Source: Cyclobacteriaceae bacterium (GTDB taxonomy: Bacteria; Bacteroidota; Bacteroidia; Cytophagales; Cyclobacteriaceae). Taken from it: a DNA stretch of 64,000 nucleotides. The translations under genes and the position numbers were made by a program. This document shows positions 53,305 to 61,628 of the stretch, piece by piece; positions within the stretch are counted from its first letter, which is position 1, and each line of letters starts with the position of its first letter. The notes under the pieces are model-generated. The model was not told the DNA's origin. It was given only the letters and a program-made list of their open reading frames with translations, and ran no database searches. The stretch is taken from the NCBI GenBank assembly GCA_026129485.1, contig JAHCHY010000006.1, forward strand, positions 1-64,000, given 5' to 3'.

Positions 53305-54717
53305 ATGTTCGATTTAGAGCTTTCCTACTCAATCCTTCTTGTTGTTTGCCTGCTTGCCGCCTGTGGATTTGAATTTGTCAATGGCTTTCATGATACCGCC
53401 AACGCAGTAGCCACCGTTATTTATACCAATTCGCTAAAACCCTGGGTAGCGGTAGTATGGTCAGGTATCTGTAACGCTATTGGCGTGTTCCTGGGTGGAA
53501 TTACAGTGGCTATGGGTATTGTAAACCTGCTACCGGTGGAGTCGCTGGTGGATCAGAATATAGCCCACAGCCTTGCCATGGTATTGGCGCTTTTGCTTAG
53601 CGCGATTTTCTGGAACCTGCTAACGTGGTACTTTGGTATTCCCTGTTCCAGCTCGCATACCCTCATTGGTTCTATCCTGGGAGTTGGTCTGGCCTACTCT
53701 TTATTACCCGATGCCAACGAAGCGGCAGTTAACTGGGGCAAAGCGCAGGAAATAGGAGCTTCCTTATTGATCTCTCCGCTGTTCGGGTTTTCGCTTACGA
53801 TTATATTGATGTTTCTGCTGCGCAACCTTACCAAGAATACCAGCGCAGGTGATGGATTGTTTAAAGAACCCAAGAAGAATCAACCGCCACCCTGGTGGAT
53901 TCGTACTATTTTGATTCTGACCTGCACCGCGGTAAGCGGCTTTCATGGTTCTAATGACGGACAAAAGGGCGTAGGATTGGTCATGCTGATCCTGATCGGA
54001 ATTGTGCCTGCATACTTTGCGCTCAATCCAGGCTTTGAGCCCGGCAACCTGGGCGCACCTTTAAAGAAAATAGAAGTAACGATTAACGGGTTAGACGGAT
54101 CGCCACTCTCCAAGTCTGACAAAGTAAAGCTCGACAGCTCGAAAGTAATGACCACGCGGTTGCTCTCAAGCTTACGAGGTGTTTCATCCGTAAGCAGCAT
54201 TCCTTCGCAGGAACGTTTCCTCGTTCGCAAGGATATTATGCTGCTCAACAGCAACATCAAATTACTATCTTCTAATAATGAGCTTGCCATGAGCGAAGCC
54301 GACAAAAAAACATTAACGGATAATATGAAGGCCGTGCGCAAGATTACCGATTACTCGCCACGCTGGGTAATTGTGATGATTGCGCTTTCGTTAGGAATGG
54401 GTACGATGATCGGCTGGAAGCGCATTGTAAAAACTATTGGTGAGAAAATCGGGAAAGAACATTTAACCTATGCACAGGGCGCCAGTGCCGAGCTGGTAGC
54501 CTCTACCACCATCGGGCTTTCCACCTGGTTTGGATTACCGGTTAGCACCACGCACGTTTTGTCTTCCGGTATTGCCGGATCGATGGTAGCGAGCAAAGGC
54601 GTTAAGAACCTGCAACCCGATACCGTGCGCAACATCTTAATTGCCTGGTTGCTTACTTTACCTGTGGTGATGATCCTGGCAGGAACGTTGTTCCTGATTT
54701 TCAGATCTACTTTCTGA
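53305..54717 (+). CDS. PiT family inorganic phosphate permease
   Basis: A 470-residue inner-membrane phosphate:cation symporter. The two PiT signatures are FEFVNGFHDTANAVATVIYT (about 22-41) and the C-terminal ASTTIGLSTWFGLPVSTTHVL (about 399-419). About ten hydrophobic segments lie in two halves, separated by a hydrophilic loop of roughly 110 residues (about 240-350, EVTINGLDGSPLSKSDKVKL) that is longer than in E. coli PitA. It is inserted on the plus strand between two minus-strand DNA repair genes. Confidence 0.92.
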   Translation: MFDLELSYSILLVVCLLAACGFEFVNGFHDTANAVATVIYTNSLKPWVAVVWSGICNAIGVFLGGITVAMGIVNLLPVESLVDQNIAHSLAMVLALLLSAIFWNLLTWYFGIPCSSSHTLIGSILGVGLAYSLLPDANEAAVNWGKAQEIGASLLISPLFGFSLTIILMFLLRNLTKNTSAGDGLFKEPKKNQPPPWWIRTILILTCTAVSGFHGSNDGQKGVGLVMLILIGIVPAYFALNPGFEPGNLGAPLKKIEVTINGLDGSPLSKSDKVKLDSSKVMTTRLLSSLRGVSSVSSIPSQERFLVRKDIMLLNSNIKLLSSNNELAMSEADKKTLTDNMKAVRKITDYSPRWVIVMIALSLGMGTMIGWKRIVKTIGEKIGKEHLTYAQGASAELVASTTIGLSTWFGLPVSTTHVLSSGIAGSMVASKGVKNLQPDTVRNILIAWLLTLPVVMILAGTLFLIFRSTF

Positions 54718-54730
54718 ATCAGGCGTCTTG

Positions 54731-57163
54731 TTACTGAAAGGCAATGCGCATTTTACGGATGCGGTCTTCCAGCTTCTCGGAAGTAAGCTTTTCCCGCGTG
54801 CGATCTACCATGATCGGAAATGCAAAAGGTGTAGGCTTTTCCGGTTCAGCAATCACAATTTTTTGATGCGCAATGCGAACCAGCGCCTTGCGCAATCGCG
54901 CTTCTTCCAACTGAAAGTCCATTACCTCCTCAAAAGCTTGTTGCAGCAACAGGTTGTGCGATTCATATTCATGGAACACATTGAAGAAAAGTTGTGAAGA
55001 AGATTGCAGGTGGCGCTCCTTTATCTTCCGGCCGGGTAATCCTTTAAAGATCAAACCTGAAATGGCGGCTATATCCCGAAACTTACGTTTGGCCATCTCC
55101 GTTGCGTTGATGCTGGCCTGAATATCCCTCAACAAATTTTCTGCACCCAGCACATTTGTTTCAATAGCTTCATAAATCGGTATCTCCTGGTCGGATAACA
55201 GCTCGAAGCCATAATCATTCATGGCAATGGAAAATGTAATGGGTTGAATTAGCGCCATACGGTAGGCAATCAGCGCAGCCATACCTTCGTGCACAGCCCG
55301 TCCTTCAAACGGATACATCAGCACATGATAGCCTTCGCTGGTACGAAAATATTCTACTAAAAACTCGTTCACTTTTGGCAGATGCGAACGTTCACGCTGC
55401 AACTGCATGAGCGGACGAAGAAATCTCATTTCGTCATCCATTTCTTTACCTGTTGCAGCTTCGTCAATCTTTAGCCGGATCATCTCGCTCATCTGCGATG
55501 ACAAAGGCATGCGTCCGCCCTGCCACGAAGGCACCTTACCCGATTTCTTCCTTGATTTGCGCACATGCGCCTCCATTTCCTTTATGCGCACCAGCTCTAG
55601 GCTTTGGCCGGCAAACCAAAACACATCGCCAATCTTTAAACCGGAAATAAAATACTCTTCAATGGTACCCAGGAATTTTCCGCTTACATATTTTACATAC
55701 AACAAACTATCGCCCACAATGGCGCCAATGGATAGCCGGTGCTTAAATGCAATACGCTTATTCTCCACTTTAAACACACCATTTTCTGCTACCACTTTTC
55801 TGTATTCGTTATAAGCCGTTAACGCTTCGCCCCCGGTGGTAATAAAGCTTAACAGCCAGCGCCACTCATCATCGGTAACGGAAGCATAGCTAACCGTGCT
55901 TCTTACTTCCTGTAGAATTTCTTCCTGCCGGAATCCATCCGATACGGCCAGTGTAACCAGATACTGGATCAGCACATCGAACGAACGCAGGTACGGCAAA
56001 CGTTCTTCCACAATATCGCGGTGCATGGCTTCGCGCAAGGCAGCGCCTTCGGTTAGCTCAAGTGTGTTGGTAGGCAAAAAATAAATTTTACTTAACGCAC
56101 CGGGCTGATGCCCGCTTCGGCCTGCACGTTGTAAAAACCGGGCGACACCTTTTGGGCTCCCTACCTGGATAACGGTCTCCACCGGGCGGAAGTCAACACC
56201 CAGGTCCAAACTGGAGGTACACACAACTGCTTTAAGCTTACCTTCATGCAATTGATCTTCCACCCAATCGCGCAGCTCTTTGCTGATAGAACCGTGATGC
56301 ATGGCGATCAACCCGGAAAGTTCGGGTGCGGCATCCAGCATTTTCTGGTACCAGATTTCAGCAAACGACCGCGTATTGGTAAAAATAAGCGTGCTGTTAC
56401 TCCGCTTCACAATAGGAATTACCTTATCCAGCAATTGAATACCCAAGTGGCCCGACCACGGCATACGCTCTACTTCATCCGGAAAAATGGAAACGATGTC
56501 TACCAGCTTCCGGATATTTGCCTTTACTACTTTGATCTTCCGTTCAGTAAAAAAATTACCGAGCAGTATCTGCATGGCCTGCTCCATGTTGCCGATAGTA
56601 GCCGATATACCCCAGACGCGCAGGTTCGGAGAAATAGTCTTCAACCGCGAAAGCGCCAGCTCCATCATAACACCGCGCTTGGAACCCACCAGCTCATGCC
56701 ATTCATCCACCACGATAGTGCGCAGGCCAGCAAAGTATTCGGCATAGCCGCTTTGCGAGATGAGCAGGTGTAAGCTTTCAGGTGTGGTGATTAAAAAATC
56801 GGGAGGCTGTTCCTTTTGCCTGGTCCGCTCACGTGTGCTGGTATCGCCACTGCGTACCCCAATCTGCCACGCGGGTTGTAAATCGCGGGCCGCACGCTTG
56901 CCGGAAAGTTCAATCTCCTTAGCCAGCGCCCGTATGGGTGTAATCCAGATGGCTTTGGGGCCTTTCGTTTTTTTTGATCCGGCAGATTCCAAAAGAATCG
57001 GAATGAGCAGGGAATATGTTTTCCCGCTTCCGGTAGGAGCGTTTACAATGCCATGATAGCCTTCCCACACGCTTTGCCAGGCCTCCACCTGAAAAGGAAA
57101 GGGACTCCAGCCTTGTGCCTCAAACCACGCCATCCCTTTCGCAAGCATGCTATTCATCTTCAC
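54731..57163 (-). CDS. Ligase-associated DNA damage response DEXH-box helicase (Lhr-C type)
   Basis: An 810-residue superfamily 2 helicase. Walker A PTGSGKTY at 43-50, DEWH at 153-156 (motif II), SATIGN near 190, and the motif VI QRAGRSGH near 350. After the two RecA domains come the winged-helix and Lhr-type C-terminal domains, ending at 810, the size of bacterial Lhr-C helicases found with DNA ligase, exonuclease and PdeM. Motif VI and IV are intact. The companion ligase and exonuclease are not in this window; PdeM is 1.6 kb downstream. Confidence 0.88.
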   Translation of the reverse strand: MKMNSMLAKGMAWFEAQGWSPFPFQVEAWQSVWEGYHGIVNAPTGSGKTYSLLIPILLESAGSKKTKGPKAIWITPIRALAKEIELSGKRAARDLQPAWQIGVRSGDTSTRERTRQKEQPPDFLITTPESLHLLISQSGYAEYFAGLRTIVVDEWHELVGSKRGVMMELALSRLKTISPNLRVWGISATIGNMEQAMQILLGNFFTERKIKVVKANIRKLVDIVSIFPDEVERMPWSGHLGIQLLDKVIPIVKRSNSTLIFTNTRSFAEIWYQKMLDAAPELSGLIAMHHGSISKELRDWVEDQLHEGKLKAVVCTSSLDLGVDFRPVETVIQVGSPKGVARFLQRAGRSGHQPGALSKIYFLPTNTLELTEGAALREAMHRDIVEERLPYLRSFDVLIQYLVTLAVSDGFRQEEILQEVRSTVSYASVTDDEWRWLLSFITTGGEALTAYNEYRKVVAENGVFKVENKRIAFKHRLSIGAIVGDSLLYVKYVSGKFLGTIEEYFISGLKIGDVFWFAGQSLELVRIKEMEAHVRKSRKKSGKVPSWQGGRMPLSSQMSEMIRLKIDEAATGKEMDDEMRFLRPLMQLQRERSHLPKVNEFLVEYFRTSEGYHVLMYPFEGRAVHEGMAALIAYRMALIQPITFSIAMNDYGFELLSDQEIPIYEAIETNVLGAENLLRDIQASINATEMAKRKFRDIAAISGLIFKGLPGRKIKERHLQSSSQLFFNVFHEYESHNLLLQQAFEEVMDFQLEEARLRKALVRIAHQKIVIAEPEKPTPFAFPIMVDRTREKLTSEKLEDRIRKMRIAFQ

Positions 57164-57226
57164 AAAATAGAAGTATTAAAAAACATTTTTACGCACGACT
57201 GTGTTATTTTGCAATAACTGAAAGTT

Positions 57227-58099
57227 ATGGGTAAGTATTCTATCAAAGAGCTTGAAAAGCTATCCGGCATAAAAGCCCATACTATTCGCATTTGGGAAAA
57301 AAGGCACAGGTTGGTGAATCCACAACGTACGCAAACCAACATCCGTTATTACTCCGATGATGACCTGAAAAAAATCATCAGTGTTTCTGTGCTCAATAAT
57401 CATGGTGTGAAAATTTCCAGGATTGCAGGGTTAAGCACAGACGAGTTGAACCACCGGGTTTCAGAGTTTAGCGAATCTAAAAACAGCATTGAGATTTACA
57501 TCGATCAGCTGGTATTGGCCATGATCGACATGGAAGAAGAAAAATTCGAAAAGACCCTCGCCAACCTGATTCTGAAGTTCGGCTTCGAAAAAGCAATTGT
57601 TGAAATTGTGTTTCCTTTCCTTGAAAAAATCGGGGTGCTATGGCTCACGAATAATATCACGCCCGCCCAGGAGCATTTTGTTTCCAACATTATCCGCCAG
57701 AAGCTGATCGTAGCCATTGACGGTTTGCCACTGGCGCCCAAAACCGCCACTAAAGTGCTGTTGTTCCTGCCTGAAAATGAGCTGCACGAGCTTGGCCTGC
57801 TATTCTATTATTACCTGGCCCGGCAGGCCGGTATGCGTACGTATTACCTCGGCCAAACCGTTCCTCATAAGGATTTAAGATCAGTGTACGAAGCGCACAA
57901 GCCTGACATCCTGGTAACATCGCTTACCAGCGGACCTTCCCTAAAAAACCTGCCCGGTTACATGGCCCGCCTGGGCAACGATTTTGCCAGCGCCAAAATT
58001 TATATTTCGGGCAGCGCCCTTAAAAAAGCCCGTTTTAACCTTCCTTCCAACATCACTATATTTTCCAACGCACTGACATTCAAGTCGTTGATAGCCTGA
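57227..58099 (+). CDS. CarH-like MerR regulator with B12-binding photosensor domain
   Basis: A 290-residue regulator. Residues 1-70 are a MerR helix-turn-helix (YSIKELEKLSGIKAHTIRIWEKR). Residues about 90-160 form the helical bundle with the upper-face motif Wx9EH: Trp139, Glu149, His150 (W-LTNNITPAQ-EH). Residues about 172-290 are the cobalamin-binding Rossmann domain with ExHxxG: Glu185, His187, Gly190; His187 is the expected lower cobalt ligand. All these residues are those used by light-sensing CarH, which binds DNA as an adenosylcobalamin tetramer in the dark. A small inverted repeat (ATAACT-GAA-AGTTAT, 57214-57228) overlaps its start codon. It is divergent from the helicase and directly precedes the carotenoid operon. 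Confidence 0.9.
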   Translation: MGKYSIKELEKLSGIKAHTIRIWEKRHRLVNPQRTQTNIRYYSDDDLKKIISVSVLNNHGVKISRIAGLSTDELNHRVSEFSESKNSIEIYIDQLVLAMIDMEEEKFEKTLANLILKFGFEKAIVEIVFPFLEKIGVLWLTNNITPAQEHFVSNIIRQKLIVAIDGLPLAPKTATKVLLFLPENELHELGLLFYYYLARQAGMRTYYLGQTVPHKDLRSVYEAHKPDILVTSLTSGPSLKNLPGYMARLGNDFASAKIYISGSALKKARFNLPSNITIFSNALTFKSLIA

Positions 58100-58104
58100 T
58101 TATC

Positions 58105-58136
58105 TTGTTTAATTATAATAAAAATTTATTAAACAA
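58105..58136. promoter_or_regulatory. Operator copy 1, candidate CarH-type site
   Basis: TTGTTTAAT (58105-58113), 14 nt, then ATTAAACAA (58128-58136): a perfect 9-bp inverted repeat starting 5 bp after the regulator stop. It lies upstream of the -33 element of the sigma factor promoter. Confidence 0.75.
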
Positions 58137-58140
58137 TAAT

Positions 58141-58170
58141 TTTGAAAGTCATTCATGGGCTATAATTTTG
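58141..58170 (+). promoter_or_regulatory. Promoter of the sigma factor/carotenoid operon
   Basis: TTTG at 58141-58144, an 18-nt spacer and TAATTTTG at 58163-58170, an exact Bacteroidota housekeeping promoter, 30 bp before the ATG at 58201. Its -7 box overlaps the left half of operator copy 2. Confidence 0.75.
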
Positions 58171-58199
58171 TTTAATAATTCACACAAAAAATTAAACAT
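58168..58199. promoter_or_regulatory. Operator copy 2, candidate CarH-type site
   Basis: TTGTTTAAT (58168-58176), 14 nt, then ATTAAACAT (58191-58199), the same 9-14-9 layout as copy 1 with one mismatch in the last base. It begins 63 bp (six DNA turns) after copy 1, overlaps the -7 box and reaches the start codon, so bound repressor would block RNA polymerase. Confidence 0.75.
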
Positions 58200-58200
58200 T

Positions 58201-58704
58201 ATGACAGCGATAGAATTCAGCAAGCAGGTAGCCATGCTCCGCCCTACGCTCAGAATGTTTACCCGCAGGTTTACAACCGATCGGGACGAGAGCCTTGACC
58301 TCGTTCAGGACACCATCCTGAAAGCATTGACTTACCGCGACAAGTTTCGGGAAGCCACTAACCTGAGGGGCTGGCTGTTCACCATCATGCGTAATACCTA
58401 TATCAACAGTTACCGGAAAAATCAGCGAGCCAAAACCGCGCATGATGATACTAAAGAGCTATTCTACCTTAACGTAGAGGATACACATACCTTTAACAAG
58501 CCTGAGCGCAGCGTGGAGTTTAAAGAAGTCTGGAAAAATGTAAATCAGCTTGCAGACGAATTACTGATTCCTTTCAAAATGCACGCTACCGGTTACAAGT
58601 ACCACGAAATCGCGGAGCATCTGAACATTCCGATCGGTACGGTTAAGAACCGGATATTCCATGCGCGTAAAGAAATCCAGAAAAAACTAACCGGCTACCG
58701 GTAA
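58201..58704 (+). CDS. ECF-type RNA polymerase sigma factor
   Basis: A 167-residue sigma-70 family protein. Region 2 spans about 10-80 (RMFTRRFTTDRDESLDLVQDTILKALTYRDKF, split by the core-binding D..D..Q), and region 4 about 110-165 (KMHATGYKYHEIAEHLNIPIGTVKNRIFHARKEIQKKL), an HTH for -35 recognition. The ATG at 58201 lies at the end of the operator; an in-frame start at 58105 would read through both operators. No anti-sigma gene is adjacent, so control is probably at transcription by the B12 regulator just upstream. crtI starts 26 bp downstream. Confidence 0.92.
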   Translation: MTAIEFSKQVAMLRPTLRMFTRRFTTDRDESLDLVQDTILKALTYRDKFREATNLRGWLFTIMRNTYINSYRKNQRAKTAHDDTKELFYLNVEDTHTFNKPERSVEFKEVWKNVNQLADELLIPFKMHATGYKYHEIAEHLNIPIGTVKNRIFHARKEIQKKLTGYR

Positions 58705-58730
58705 TCTGCACGTTCAGTCCAAACCACAAC

Positions 58731-60221
58731 ATGAAAAAAATTGCCGTAATAGGTGCCGGGTTTTCAGGGTTAGCAGCCGCAGCCAGTTTGGCGAAGGAAG
58801 GATACCGGGTTACTGTACTGGAAAAGAATAGTTCGCCCGGGGGCAGGGCCCGAAAATTTGAGGCCAGCGGCTTTACTTTTGACATGGGGCCAAGCTGGTA
58901 CTGGATGCCTGATGTGTTTGAAAAGTTCTTCGCGCATTTCAATAAAAAAACTTCCGATTACTATACGTTGGAGCGATTGAGCCCTTCGTATCGCATCTAT
59001 TATGGAAAAGATGATTATCTGGACGTTCCTGCAGGAACAGAAGCAATATGCAGGTTTTTTGATGAGCTGGAGCCGGGAAGCTCCAAAAACCTGATCCGTT
59101 TCCTGGAAGAAGGAAAATACAAGTATGACATTGGCATGGGTGAGCTGGTATATAAGCCCGGGCTTTCATTAGCCGAGTTGATGAATACCAGGCTTTTGAC
59201 CGGTGCTTTTCGTCTGCACGTACTTCAATCTATCTCGAAATACGTGCGTAGCTTTTTTAAACACCCGCGTATTATACAGATGCTGGAGTTCCCGGTTTTG
59301 TTTCTGGGAGCAACTGCACAAAATACACCTGCGCTATACAGCCTGATGAATTACGCTGATATGGCGTTGGGAACGTGGTACCCGCAGGGAGGTATGTTTA
59401 AGGTTATTGAAGGCATGACCGGGCTTGCGCAAGAGCAGGGCGTTTTGTTTGAGTTCAATAGTGAAGTAACAAAATTGAATGTTGCGGATAACGCTGTTCA
59501 CGAAGTTGTAGCTAATGGCCACGCCCGTTCGTTCGATTATGTAGTAGCCAGTGCCGACTATCATTTTGTTGAGCAAAAACTATTACCGCAAAGCCATCGC
59601 AGGTATTCTGAATCTTACTGGCAAAGTCGCGATATGGCTCCTTCCAGCCTCATCTTTTACCTCGGCTTCAATAAAAAGATTGACGGCCTGCTTCATCACA
59701 CTTTGTTTTTTGATCAGGACTTTGGTTTACATGCACGCGAAATTTATAACACCCCGAAATGGCCAACAGCTCCGCAGTTCTACGTTTCCTGCCCATCGCA
59801 AACTGATGCTGCTGTTGCACCAGCCGGGCATGAAAATGTATTTATCCTGATCCCGGTTGCACCCGGGCTGGAAGACAGCGAGGCCACCCGTGAAAGGTAT
59901 TTTCGCATCGTAATGGATCGCCTCGAACACCTGACGGGGCAATCGCTAACGCCTCACATGGTTTTCAAACGCAGCTACGCGCACAAAAATTTCATAGAAG
60001 ATTACCACGCTTTTAAAGGAAATGCCTACGGTCTGGCCAATACGCTTAAACAAACGGCCAATCTTAAGCCCGGCATCGTAAACAAAAAGGTTACGAACCT
60101 GTTCTATACAGGTCAGCTAACCGTTCCGGGGCCGGGTGTTCCGCCTTCACTCATTTCCGGGCAGGTAGTTGCGAGAGAGCTGATAAAACAAGACAGACAT
60201 CAAAATGATTTTCAAATATAA
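58731..60221 (+). CDS. crtI: Phytoene desaturase
   Basis: Converts phytoene to lycopene by successive desaturations with FAD. The 496-residue protein begins with the dinucleotide fold (VIGAGFSGLAAAASLAKEGY, 6-25, GxGxxG) followed by LEKNSSPGGRARKF (about 31-44) and ends with the CrtI-type signature (NLFYTGQLTVPGPGVPPSLISG, about 460-482). Second gene of the light-controlled operon; crtB follows after 52 bp. Confidence 0.95.
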   Translation: MKKIAVIGAGFSGLAAAASLAKEGYRVTVLEKNSSPGGRARKFEASGFTFDMGPSWYWMPDVFEKFFAHFNKKTSDYYTLERLSPSYRIYYGKDDYLDVPAGTEAICRFFDELEPGSSKNLIRFLEEGKYKYDIGMGELVYKPGLSLAELMNTRLLTGAFRLHVLQSISKYVRSFFKHPRIIQMLEFPVLFLGATAQNTPALYSLMNYADMALGTWYPQGGMFKVIEGMTGLAQEQGVLFEFNSEVTKLNVADNAVHEVVANGHARSFDYVVASADYHFVEQKLLPQSHRRYSESYWQSRDMAPSSLIFYLGFNKKIDGLLHHTLFFDQDFGLHAREIYNTPKWPTAPQFYVSCPSQTDAAVAPAGHENVFILIPVAPGLEDSEATRERYFRIVMDRLEHLTGQSLTPHMVFKRSYAHKNFIEDYHAFKGNAYGLANTLKQTANLKPGIVNKKVTNLFYTGQLTVPGPGVPPSLISGQVVARELIKQDRHQNDFQI

Positions 60222-60273
60222 TTCGGGAAGCAAATCAACCTTTACACTTTCATAACCGGGCAAACCTCAACGT

Positions 60274-61113
60274 ATGAACCGAGCGCTCTTCAATACTGTT
60301 TCTGTTACGTGCAGCAAATTAACTACGCGGGCTTACAGCACTTCTTTTTCAATAGGCATCAGGTGCCTTAAGAAAAAATTACAGGGGCCTGTTTACTCCA
60401 TTTACGGGTTTGTTCGTTTTGCCGATGAGATCGTAGATACATTTCATGAACATGATAAGGCCGCTTTGCTGCAGCGGTTCAGGGAAGATACTTATCGTGC
60501 GCTGGAAGATCGCATCAGCCTTAATCCTATCCTGAACAGCTACCAGGCCACAGCCAACCAGTACAATTTTGAAAAAGAGCTTACCGATCAGTTTTTGAAA
60601 AGTATGGAGATGGACCTGCATCTCAAATCCTATGATCAGAAAGAAATCAAAGAGTATATCCTGGGCTCTGCAGAAGTGGTGGGCCTGATGTGCTTACGGG
60701 TATTCTGCGAAGGTGATGAAGCCGCGTATCAGAAACTGAAGCCGCTGGCCATGAAGCTGGGGTCAGCTTTTCAGAAAGTAAACTTTCTCCGCGACCTGAA
60801 TGCTGATTTTAACAGCATGGGCCGTACGTATTTCCCGGGAATTGACCTTACCCGGTTTGACGAAACAAGCAAAAGCAGGATAGAAGAAGATATTGCTGCT
60901 GATTTTCGTGAAGCTTACATCGGTATAAAACTACTCCCGCGCAATGCCCGCTTTGGTGTGTATGTAGCTTACCTGTACTATCTTGCACTCTTCAAAAAAA
61001 TAAAGAATACCCCCAGCCACATGGTGTTACAAAATCGTATAAGCGTGCGCAACCGGCATAAGCTTTCAATCCTTGCTTATTCATTTGTAAAGCACCAGTT
61101 AAACATGATATGA
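60274..61113 (+). CDS. crtB: Phytoene synthase
   Basis: Condenses two geranylgeranyl diphosphates to phytoene. In the 279-residue protein the first Asp-rich motif is FADEIVD (about 43-49), the second FLRDLNADFNSMGRTYFP (about 171-188), both binding Mg2+-diphosphate. YSTSFSIGIRCL near 20 is the family start. Overlaps idi by 4 bp (ATGA), so translation is coupled. Confidence 0.95.
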   Translation: MNRALFNTVSVTCSKLTTRAYSTSFSIGIRCLKKKLQGPVYSIYGFVRFADEIVDTFHEHDKAALLQRFREDTYRALEDRISLNPILNSYQATANQYNFEKELTDQFLKSMEMDLHLKSYDQKEIKEYILGSAEVVGLMCLRVFCEGDEAAYQKLKPLAMKLGSAFQKVNFLRDLNADFNSMGRTYFPGIDLTRFDETSKSRIEEDIAADFREAYIGIKLLPRNARFGVYVAYLYYLALFKKIKNTPSHMVLQNRISVRNRHKLSILAYSFVKHQLNMI

Positions 61114-61628
61114 TGGAGGAAGTGATTTTAGTGGACGCGCAAGACCGGGAGACCGGCACCATGGAAAAGCTGGAAGCCCACCGGAGGGGGTTGCTGCACC
61201 GTGCTTTTTCAATTTTGATCTTTAACCGCGAAGGCGAACTCATGCTGCAGCAGCGGTCGCTTAACAAATATCACAGCGGAGGCTTGTGGACCAATACGTG
61301 TTGCAGTCATCCGCGCCCGGGCGAAACAGCCATTGAAGCCGGGAAACGAAAGCTGGCGCAGGAGATGGGCTTTGATTGTGATCTCTCCTATTCGCACAAG
61401 TTTATATATAAGGTTGAACTGGATAATGACCTGATTGAACATGAGTGGGATCATGTGCTGGTCGGCTTTTACGATGCCGACCCCATACCGAACCGGGAAG
61501 AAGTCATGGACTGGAAGTTTGTAACGCTTCCTGAAGTACGGGAAGACATCAGGCAAAATCCGCACCTGTACACCCGGTGGTTCAAATTAATACTTGCCCA
61601 ACCTGAATTTGACCAGTTGAAAGTTTGA
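61110..61628 (+). CDS. idi: Isopentenyl-diphosphate delta-isomerase, type I
   Basis: Interconverts IPP and DMAPP, supplying the primer for isoprenoid chains. The 172-residue Nudix-fold enzyme has catalytic Cys in LWTNTCCSHPRPGE (about 56-69), Glu in EHEWDHVL (about 110-117) and the family start LVDAQDRETGTMEKLEAHRRGLLHRAFS. Its presence within the operon raises precursor flow when carotenoids are induced. It overlaps both neighbours by 4 bp. Confidence 0.94.
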   Translation: MMEEVILVDAQDRETGTMEKLEAHRRGLLHRAFSILIFNREGELMLQQRSLNKYHSGGLWTNTCCSHPRPGETAIEAGKRKLAQEMGFDCDLSYSHKFIYKVELDNDLIEHEWDHVLVGFYDADPIPNREEVMDWKFVTLPEVREDIRQNPHLYTRWFKLILAQPEFDQLKV

